DNA of 64,000 nt, from NCBI RefSeq assembly GCF_900111745.1, contig NZ_FOIJ01000005.1, positions 186,001-250,000 on the forward strand, written 5' to 3'. Under the pieces are notes generated by a model. That model saw only the letters and a program-made list of their open reading frames with translations. It made no database searches and was not told the DNA's origin. The stretch's first letter is position 1. Every line of letters starts with the position of its first letter. Source of the stretch: Stigmatella erecta. Lineage in GTDB: Bacteria; Myxococcota; Myxococcia; Myxococcales; Myxococcaceae. The position numbers and the translations under genes were made by a program. Positions 58,362-64,000 of the stretch are shown piece after piece.

Positions 58362-60053
58362 TCACTTCAACTTCTCGCCGGTCTTCTTCTCGTACCAACG
58401 CGATGGCTGGAGGATCTGAATGTCCGTGCCCTGGGCTCCCGTCTCCACGCCCACGGCGAGCAGGCCCATCTTCACGAGCAGCACCGCCTGGGGCGGGCCG
58501 CCGGTGCTCTCGGCCTGGCCGCGCAGCTCCAATCCCTCGCCGCGGGCATGCATCTGGTGCAGCTTCGCGCTGCGCTCTCCCAGGTCCACGGCCCCCGAGA
58601 GCTCCAGGTTCTTCGCGGTGAGCAGCGGCGAGAGCCAGCCGGGCAGGGCGCCCTGGTGGGTGAGCAGCGCCACGAAGGGCGAGGCATTGGAGAACTTGCC
58701 GGCGAAGCGGCCCTCGAAGGCGGGCGGGGCCAGGGTGAGGGTGGCCTCGGGAAAGGCCAGGGTGCCCTCCCAGTCCCGCGTCTGGTCTTCCTTCGTGTGT
58801 ACGGAGATGTCCTGCAACTGCAGCTCGCTGCCGTGAAACACGAGCGTGTCCCGGCGGCGGAAGGCCAGCTTGCGCGCGTCGACATTCAAGAGGACACGTC
58901 CCCGCATCGTCGCGCCGGCCCACTCGGCGTGCAGGGGCGCGGTGCGGACATCCAGGTGCACATCCGGCAGCGGCTCGTCCAGCCGGGGGGACCGGGCGCC
59001 CAGCAGCACGAGCACCTCCGGCGTCTTCATGGACAGGGCCTTGCCCGCCTCGACCTGCACGGGGGCCAGCGTGAGCTTCAACCCGAGCCGGTCCGCGCCG
59101 CCGCCCTCCCGGGGGTACACGTCCGCGTGGAGCGCCCAGGGCGCTGTCACGTTCACGGGGCCCGAGCTGACGGTGACGGGCTTGCCCGCGCCCTTCAGCA
59201 GGGTGCCCGGCGCCAGACGGCCCTCCTTCACCTGGACGGTGGCCTCCAGGCTTCCCGCGCCCCCGCGCAGGCGCACATCGGTGAAGCGCGAGACGAGGGG
59301 CTGCAGCTCCTCCAGGGCGCGCACCGTGGCGTTGAACTGGAGGTGGCCTTCGCGCATGCCGGCGGTGAGATCAAACCCGCCCTCCGGCTCCTGGCGGGGC
59401 GCCTCGATGCCAAAGCCCGCCGCGCCCTGCTGCACGTCCGCCACGGCCTCGCCCTGGATGCGCAGCTGGCCGGGACCCAGGCGCACCTTCACGTCCCGCG
59501 CGGAGACGCGGTGGCCTGGCACCAGCTCCAGGCTCCCGGTGGCCTCCTGGATGCCGGTGAGCTGCACGCTCTTCCAGTTCAGCTCCCGCACGTCCTGGAT
59601 GTGCACGTTGTACAGCAGCACCTGCCACGGGTCCGGCGAGGGCGGGCGCGCGGGCTTCCGGGCCTCTTCCGGCAGCGGCGGGGCGGGCGCGATGCGCACG
59701 TGCAGCCCGCGGACCTCCAGGGACTCGGCCTCCAGGCGCCGCCGCAGGAGCGACACGAGCGACAGGTCCACCGTCACGTCTTCCAGGCCGAGCTGCCAAA
59801 CGCCGCCCCGGTCATCCTCCTGCCGCAGCGTCAGGTTCCGGACGTAGACATCCCCCGGCACCAGGCTCCAGGCGCGGGTCCATCCGATGCGCGGGTGCCC
59901 GTGGGTCGCATGGTTGAGCAACGTGGCCAGCAGGCCCGTGAGGAGCACGCCGTTGTAGAGCAGCTCCAGGACGACGAGCCCTCCGAGCCCCCACAGCCAC
60001 GGGCGGTGCCATCGCCCCCTGGGACGGGAGGGCTGTGGAGAAGGCGGCGTCAT
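58362..60053 (-). CDS. AsmA/DUF748-like large periplasmic protein
   Basis: 563 aa. An N-terminal membrane helix (LWGLGGLVVLELLYNGVLLT) anchors a long periplasmic beta-rich domain without cysteines. Repeats such as VDLSLVSLLRRRLEAESLEV, RGLHVRIAPAPPLPEEARKP, LGPGQLRIQGEAVADVQQGA, LQFNATVRALEELQPLVSRF and LHQMHARGEGLELRGQAEST show the alternating strand pattern of AsmA/Tam-type proteins, which are proposed to move phospholipid or assist outer-membrane assembly. The ATG at 60053 precedes the helix; the extension to 60257 looks like antisense of the next gene. The role is inferred from fold class. Confidence 0.8.
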   Translation of the reverse strand: MTPPSPQPSRPRGRWHRPWLWGLGGLVVLELLYNGVLLTGLLATLLNHATHGHPRIGWTRAWSLVPGDVYVRNLTLRQEDDRGGVWQLGLEDVTVDLSLVSLLRRRLEAESLEVRGLHVRIAPAPPLPEEARKPARPPSPDPWQVLLYNVHIQDVRELNWKSVQLTGIQEATGSLELVPGHRVSARDVKVRLGPGQLRIQGEAVADVQQGAAGFGIEAPRQEPEGGFDLTAGMREGHLQFNATVRALEELQPLVSRFTDVRLRGGAGSLEATVQVKEGRLAPGTLLKGAGKPVTVSSGPVNVTAPWALHADVYPREGGGADRLGLKLTLAPVQVEAGKALSMKTPEVLVLLGARSPRLDEPLPDVHLDVRTAPLHAEWAGATMRGRVLLNVDARKLAFRRRDTLVFHGSELQLQDISVHTKEDQTRDWEGTLAFPEATLTLAPPAFEGRFAGKFSNASPFVALLTHQGALPGWLSPLLTAKNLELSGAVDLGERSAKLHQMHARGEGLELRGQAESTGGPPQAVLLVKMGLLAVGVETGAQGTDIQILQPSRWYEKKTGEKLK

Positions 60054-60241
60054 GCAGGGCTTCTGGCAGGAGGCCCCCCACGCTCGCAAGCCGGGTGTGG
60101 ACAGAACGTCTGGGCAGGCGGTGCGAGTGTTGCCACGCCGACCTTCTTGCACGGTGCCCTGGACAACGGGCGGGGGCATTCTACTTTCCGGCGCGCAACC
60201 GGCTCCTGCGATGGATGGAGCCACTCGACACGGAGAAGCAC

Positions 60242-60448
60242 ATGACGAACAAGGCACTGCTGGCCGCTGCGATGCTGGGCACCCTGGTGATGGGCGCGGG
60301 CTGCCACCGCAACACCAAGGACAGCGCGAAGAACGACGTGGAGCGCGCCGCGGACAAGACCGAGGAGGCCGCGGACGACGCCGGCGACAAGATCAAGGAC
60401 ACCGCCGAGGACGCGGGCGACAAGATCGAGGACGCGACCGACAAGTAG
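60242..60448 (+). CDS. Small charged lipoprotein, 68 aa
   Basis: Lipoprotein signal LLAAAMLGTLVMGAGCHRN (lipobox GAGC), then an almost uninterrupted Asp/Glu/Lys/Ala helix with the repeated units DDAGDKIKDTAEDAGDKIED. This amphipathic LEA-like or entericidin-like tail suggests a stress-protective or membrane-associated helix. GGAGAAG lies 3 nt before the ATG at 60242. It is divergent to the AsmA-like gene and convergent with the molybdopterin gene; its function is unknown. Confidence 0.8.
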   Translation: MTNKALLAAAMLGTLVMGAGCHRNTKDSAKNDVERAADKTEEAADDAGDKIKDTAEDAGDKIEDATDK

Positions 60449-60528
60449 TCTCTGCTGCATGCACCGCCTGGGAGGAGCGTGGCTCCCCCGGGCGGTGGGG
60501 CGGGTCTCTGGAAAGGCCCGTCAGAAGC

Positions 60529-62829
60529 TCAGCTCACGGGCGGAATGCGTGACAGGGGCAGCTCGCGCACGCGCGTGCCCGTGAGCGCGAAGAGGGCGTT
60601 GGCGATGGCCGGGGCCACGGGTGGCACCCCAGGCTCACCGATGCCGCCGGGCAGGCCCTCGCTGGGGACGATCTCCACGTGAATCTTGCGCGGCGCCTCC
60701 CCGATGCGCACCAGCCGGTAGTCGTGGAAGTTGGATTGCTCCACGGCCCCGTCCTTCATCGTGATGGCGCCGTACAGGGCCACGCTCATGCCGAAGATGA
60801 TGGAGCCCTCCATCTGCGCGCGCGCGCGGTCCGGGTTGATGACCGTGCCGGCGTCGATGACGAGCCAGGCCTCATCCACCGCGGGCTTGCCGCCCGGGCC
60901 CCGGACCAATGACACCACCACCGCCACGTAGCTCAGGAAGCTGCGGTGCGCGGCGAGCCCCAGCGCCCGGCCATCCTGCTGGCGCTCCTTCCACCGGGAC
61001 AGCTCCGTGACGCGCTCGATGACGTGGCGCATGCGGCCCACGTCGATGGGGTGCTCCTCCAGGGACCGGCCGTAGTTGCGCAGGCTCTTGACGCCCAGCG
61101 CCTCCAGGGTGTTCACCACGCGCGGCGGGCCGTACAGCTCCAGCAGCACGTCCCGGGTGTCCTCGCCCCGGGCGTGGGCGATCTCGTCGATGAACGAGTT
61201 GACCGAGAACGCGTGGAAGATGTTGTACACGGACCGCATCCAGCCGATGCGCACGTGGGGGTTGGCCTCGCACGCCTCCGCGCGCAGGTTGGGCACCGCC
61301 AGCGCCAGGTCCAACACACCCTGCTGGAGGTCTCCCTCGGCCGGGCGGTTGACGGGCCCGAAGATGGAGCCGATGGGCGGGAACGCCGTGCGGTGCCGCC
61401 AGGCGATGACCTTGCCCTGTGCGTCCAGCCCCGCGCTCAGGCGCTGGGTGCTGACGGCGTGGTAGTAGTCGTGGCGGATGTCGTCCTCGCGCGTCCACTG
61501 CACGCGCACGGGCACCCCGGCCTCCCGGGCGATCAGCACCGCCTCGGAGATGAAGTCCGCCTTGGACTTGCGCCCGAAGCCGCCGCCCAGGAACGTCACG
61601 TGGACGGTGACCTTCTCCTCGGGCAGCCCCAGCGCGCGCGCCGCTTCCGTGCGCGCCGCCTGCGGGTGCTGCGTGGGCGCCCACACCTCGCAGGTGCCGT
61701 TCTCGACGCGCGCCACCACGACGGGCGGCTCCATCGGCGCGTGGGAGAGGTGGGGCACGTGGTACTCGGCCTCCAGGACGCGCGCGGCCCCGGCGAGCGC
61801 GCCCTCGGCATCGCCCACGTTGCGCACCACGGTGCCGGGGGCCCGCACGGACGCGAGCAGCTCCTCGCGGTACTTCCCGGAGTCGTACGAGACGTTCTCC
61901 CCGTGCTCCCAGGTGATGTCGAGCGCGCCGCGGCCCTTCATCGCCGCCCAGGTGTTCTCCGCCAGCACGGCCACCCCGCCCCAGGACTGGAAATGGTAGG
62001 GCTTCTTAGGCTCGGGCAGCTCGAGGACGCGCTTCACCCCGGGCACCTCGAGCGCGCGCGCGGCGTCGTACTTCGCCACGCGGCCGCCCACCACGGGCGG
62101 ACGGGCCACCATCGCGGTGAGCATGCCGGGCAGCCGCAAGTCGGCGCCGAACACCGCCGTGCCGGTGACATAGGCGGGCCCATCGATGAGCGGCAGGTGC
62201 TTGCCCACCCGGCGCAGCTCGTTCCTCGGCCGCAGCGGCACCTGCTCGGCTTTGGGCACGCGCTGCTTGCCGGCCTCGAGCGCCAGCTCTCCGAAGCCCA
62301 GCGTGCGATTGCTGCCCCGGTGGAACACCGCGTGGTCCCTCGCCTCGCACGCGTCCGGGGACACCTTCCAGCGCTTGGCCGCGGTGGCGATGAGCATCAC
62401 CCGCGCGGTGGCCCCCACGCGGCGCATGTCCGTGTAGAGGCCGCGCACGCTGTTGGAGCCGTCGGTGTTCTGGTCGCCGTAAATCTTGTCGCCATCGGCC
62501 TGGACGATCTTCACCCGGGCCATGTCGGCCCCCAGCTCGTCGGCGATGAGCACGGGCAGCGAGCTGCGGATGCCCTGGCCCATCTCGGAGCGGTGGCAGA
62601 CGATGGTGACCTGGCCGTCGGGGGCCACGTGCACGAAGGCGTTCGGGTTCAGGCCCGGGGCGGACTTCTCCAGGGCCTCGGAGCCCGTCTTGGGCTTGGC
62701 GCCCGTCTTGCCCGAGGGCTCGGCCGCGAGGGCCTCGTTGGGAAACAGGCCCAGGGCCAGGCCTCCCACGGACAGGTTCAACGCCGCCAGGAAGGACCGG
62801 CGGGTCATCAACCGAAGTTGCTGGCTCAT
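60529..62829 (-). CDS. Molybdopterin-binding subunit of an isoquinoline-1-oxidoreductase-type hydroxylase
   Basis: 766 aa, exported by Tat (twin Arg10-Arg11 in MTRRSFLAALNLSVGGLALG). The protein has the duplicated aldehyde/xanthine-oxidase large-subunit fold: HVAPDGQVTIVCHRSEMGQG, QADGDKIYGDQNTDGSNSVR, VTFLGGGFGRKSKADFISEA, and RARAQMEGSIIFGMSVALYG with a C-terminal GEPGVPPVAPAIANALFALT near the cofactor Glu. IorB-like members hydroxylate N-heterocycles or aldehydes. It forms an operon with the 2Fe-2S subunit and the di-haem cytochrome upstream (7-bp gap to the former). The substrate cannot be read from sequence. Confidence 0.93.
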   Translation of the reverse strand: MSQQLRLMTRRSFLAALNLSVGGLALGLFPNEALAAEPSGKTGAKPKTGSEALEKSAPGLNPNAFVHVAPDGQVTIVCHRSEMGQGIRSSLPVLIADELGADMARVKIVQADGDKIYGDQNTDGSNSVRGLYTDMRRVGATARVMLIATAAKRWKVSPDACEARDHAVFHRGSNRTLGFGELALEAGKQRVPKAEQVPLRPRNELRRVGKHLPLIDGPAYVTGTAVFGADLRLPGMLTAMVARPPVVGGRVAKYDAARALEVPGVKRVLELPEPKKPYHFQSWGGVAVLAENTWAAMKGRGALDITWEHGENVSYDSGKYREELLASVRAPGTVVRNVGDAEGALAGAARVLEAEYHVPHLSHAPMEPPVVVARVENGTCEVWAPTQHPQAARTEAARALGLPEEKVTVHVTFLGGGFGRKSKADFISEAVLIAREAGVPVRVQWTREDDIRHDYYHAVSTQRLSAGLDAQGKVIAWRHRTAFPPIGSIFGPVNRPAEGDLQQGVLDLALAVPNLRAEACEANPHVRIGWMRSVYNIFHAFSVNSFIDEIAHARGEDTRDVLLELYGPPRVVNTLEALGVKSLRNYGRSLEEHPIDVGRMRHVIERVTELSRWKERQQDGRALGLAAHRSFLSYVAVVVSLVRGPGGKPAVDEAWLVIDAGTVINPDRARAQMEGSIIFGMSVALYGAITMKDGAVEQSNFHDYRLVRIGEAPRKIHVEIVPSEGLPGGIGEPGVPPVAPAIANALFALTGTRVRELPLSRIPPVS

Positions 62830-62836
62830 CGTGTCC

Positions 62837-63301
62837 TCACCCTTCCTCGGGCAGGCCCGCGGCCTTCTTCACGGCCGCGCGGATGCGCGTGTATGTGCCG
62901 CACCGGCACAGGTTGCCGGCCAGCGACTGCTCAATCTCCGCGTCGGTGGGCTTGGGCTTCGCGGCGAGCAGCGCCGCCGCGGTCATGATCTGCCCCGCCT
63001 GGCAGAAGCCGCACTGAGGGACGCCCAGGTCCACCCAGGCGCGCTGCAGCGGGTGGCTCCCATCCTGGGAGAGCCCTTCGATGGTGGTGACCGAGCGGCC
63101 CTCGGCGCGGCGCGCGGGCGTCACGCAGGCGCGCACCACCTGGCCATCCAGGTGGATGGTGCACGCGCCGCACAGCGCCTGGCCGCAGCCGTACTTCGTG
63201 CCGGTGAGGCCCAGCACATCGCGCAGGGCCCAGAGCAGGGGCATCTCGGGATCGACGTCCAGCTCCTGCTCGACACCGTTGATACGGACTCGAATGCTCA
63301 T
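62837..63301 (-). CDS. 2Fe-2S subunit of the molybdenum hydroxylase (IorA-like)
   Basis: 154 aa, two [2Fe-2S] domains. The plant-ferredoxin-type cluster is [20 protein letters not shown] and the second, helical cluster is [20 protein letters not shown] with [15 protein letters not shown], the complete eight-cysteine set. It passes electrons from the molybdopterin subunit to the cytochrome. ATG at 63301 overlaps the stop of the upstream cytochrome gene (ATGA), indicating translational coupling, and the large-subunit gene follows 7 bp later. Lacks a Tat signal, so it is probably co-exported with its partner. Confidence 0.95.
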   Translation of the reverse strand: MSIRVRINGVEQELDVDPEMPLLWALRDVLGLTGTKYGCGQALCGACTIHLDGQVVRACVTPARRAEGRSVTTIEGLSQDGSHPLQRAWVDLGVPQCGFCQAGQIMTAAALLAAKPKPTDAEIEQSLAGNLCRCGTYTRIRAAVKKAAGLPEEG

Positions 63302-63972
63302 GGCCTCGCCTCTTCGCTCGGGCACTCCGCGCCCGTGTTGACCCACGCCTCGATGATGGCCCCGAAGCGCTCCTGGGTGCCCGGGGCGGGCTCGCGCCCC
63401 GCGCCCGGGTGCCAGCCCCAGCCCACGAGCTCGTCGTGCTTGTTGTGCTCGATGATTTGCGCCAGCGTCTTGCCGCCGTTGCGGTCCTTGTCCTTCATCT
63501 GCTCGCAGATGGCGTGCGGGCTGCGGCCCACCCACGCCATCTCCTTGGGCGCCACGTGCCAGTTCGGCGCGCCGGGCACTCGCGTGAACTCCTGGTTCCG
63601 GTCCTGGTGGCACCCGGTGCACTGCATGCCCACCACGCCCTTGTCCTCCGGGCCCCGGGTAACAGGCGGGTAGTGCGCCTGGCCCTGCATGCCCTGCAGG
63701 GGCGTGTCCCCGGCGGGGTGGCAGTTGGCGCACCGGGGGTGGAGCAGCACCCGGCTGGCCTCCAGGAAGAGCGCCCGGGAGCGCTCCTTCTCGTCCGCGA
63801 TGACGCCGAAGGCCTCGGGCGTCCGCAGCTCGCTGGGCGCCACCGGCGGCAGGGCATCGGCGGGGCGAGTGCCCGCCTCGGGCTGGCGCCGGCCACACCC
63901 GGCCGCCAGCAGCACCAGGACGGCCGTCCGCAGGGGGGCCGTGAATAGATGATGGGATGTCCAACGAACCAT
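63298..63972 (-). CDS. Di-haem c-type cytochrome lipoprotein of the hydroxylase operon
   Basis: 224 aa. N-terminal lipoprotein signal ([18 protein letters not shown], lipobox AAGC). Two haem-attachment motifs: CANCH within [20 protein letters not shown] and CTGCH within [15 protein letters not shown]; candidate distal ligands are Met or His in the segments [16 protein letters not shown] and [20 protein letters not shown]. It would accept electrons from the Mo/Fe-S pair and feed the respiratory chain at the periplasmic face. Its 3' end overlaps the next gene by 4 nt. The gene appears complete; the 28 bp from the start codon to the window edge show no feature. Confidence 0.92.
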   Translation of the reverse strand: MVRWTSHHLFTAPLRTAVLVLLAAGCGRRQPEAGTRPADALPPVAPSELRTPEAFGVIADEKERSRALFLEASRVLLHPRCANCHPAGDTPLQGMQGQAHYPPVTRGPEDKGVVGMQCTGCHQDRNQEFTRVPGAPNWHVAPKEMAWVGRSPHAICEQMKDKDRNGGKTLAQIIEHNKHDELVGWGWHPGAGREPAPGTQERFGAIIEAWVNTGAECPSEEARP

Positions 63973-64000
63973 GGGTTCCCCTATACGCTTTCCAACCGGA

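Noticed and set aside
58847-59846. Long plus-strand frame opposite the AsmA-like gene
   Set aside because: Antisense shadow with Ser/Arg/Thr bias; no motif or start signal.

Overview
The window is high-GC DNA (about 70% by eye) that reads as a chromosome segment of a predatory, fruiting-type myxobacterium of the Cystobacterineae (Stigmatella, Cystobacter, Archangium, Corallococcus or Myxococcus relatives). The assignment rests on the gene families and is an inference: myxobacterial Cys-rich CGDG...CDDGN disulfide repeats, Imm52, Imm11, DUF5953 and DUF6310-like toxin or immunity proteins, HEAT and T2SSE-N fusion proteins, a fascin-like GH16 enzyme, many lipoproteins, and an NtrC-type two-component system. 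I found no rRNA, intact tRNA, CRISPR array or intact transposase.

Region by region. 1-7.9 kb: the tail of a large Gly/Ala-rich protein, a small conserved protein, an acyl-CoA carboxylase beta subunit, an M4 metalloprotease without an obvious signal peptide, a secreted protein of unknown function and a ROK sugar kinase. 8-10.7 kb: a Tat-exported FAD oxidoreductase closely resembling plant cytokinin dehydrogenases, a LysR DNA-binding domain lacking its sensor half, and methionine aminopeptidase. 10.7-17.8 kb is accessory: an Imm52-like protein, a lipoprotein AHH-nuclease toxin with its Imm11 partner, a tRNA/tmRNA 3'-end-like scrap, a decapitated VOC gene, a cytochrome P450, and a second toxin (DUF6310-like, PD-(D/E)XK signature) broken by one in-frame stop but followed by an intact, translationally coupled DUF5953 gene. 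17.8-26.5 kb: surface and secreted proteins (782-residue Gly/Ala-rich protein, cadherin-like plus Asp-box lipoprotein, polysaccharide deacetylase lipoprotein, cupin).

26.5-39.9 kb: a wax ester synthase/DGAT, a 1110-residue HEAT-like protein, a coupled membrane histidine kinase and sigma-54 activator, an MFS transporter, a T2SSE-N/Pro-rich/HEAT protein, an RDD membrane protein and a GlsB-type small membrane protein with a clear terminator. 40-47.4 kb: RsmE, an Mpo1-like membrane protein, a BlaI repressor with an M56 (BlaR-type) membrane protease whose sensor is replaced by heptad-repeat coils, a secreted PKD-like protein, PrmA, and a coupled pair of lipoproteins. 47.4-56.8 kb: an M16 protease, a long coiled-coil protein, HemW, a lipoprotein and an acetyl-CoA hydrolase/CoA-transferase. 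56.9-64 kb: a GH16 beta-glucanase with a fascin-like beta-trefoil, an AsmA-like protein, a small lipoprotein, and an operon for a di-haem cytochrome c with 2Fe-2S and molybdopterin subunits of an isoquinoline-1-oxidoreductase-type hydroxylase.

The best candidates for undescribed biology are the two toxin/immunity modules in the 10.7-17.4 kb island, the BlaI/M56 pair with a promoter-embedded double operator and a coiled-coil output domain, and the cytokinin-dehydrogenase-like enzyme. Family names were recalled from motifs; no database search was possible.
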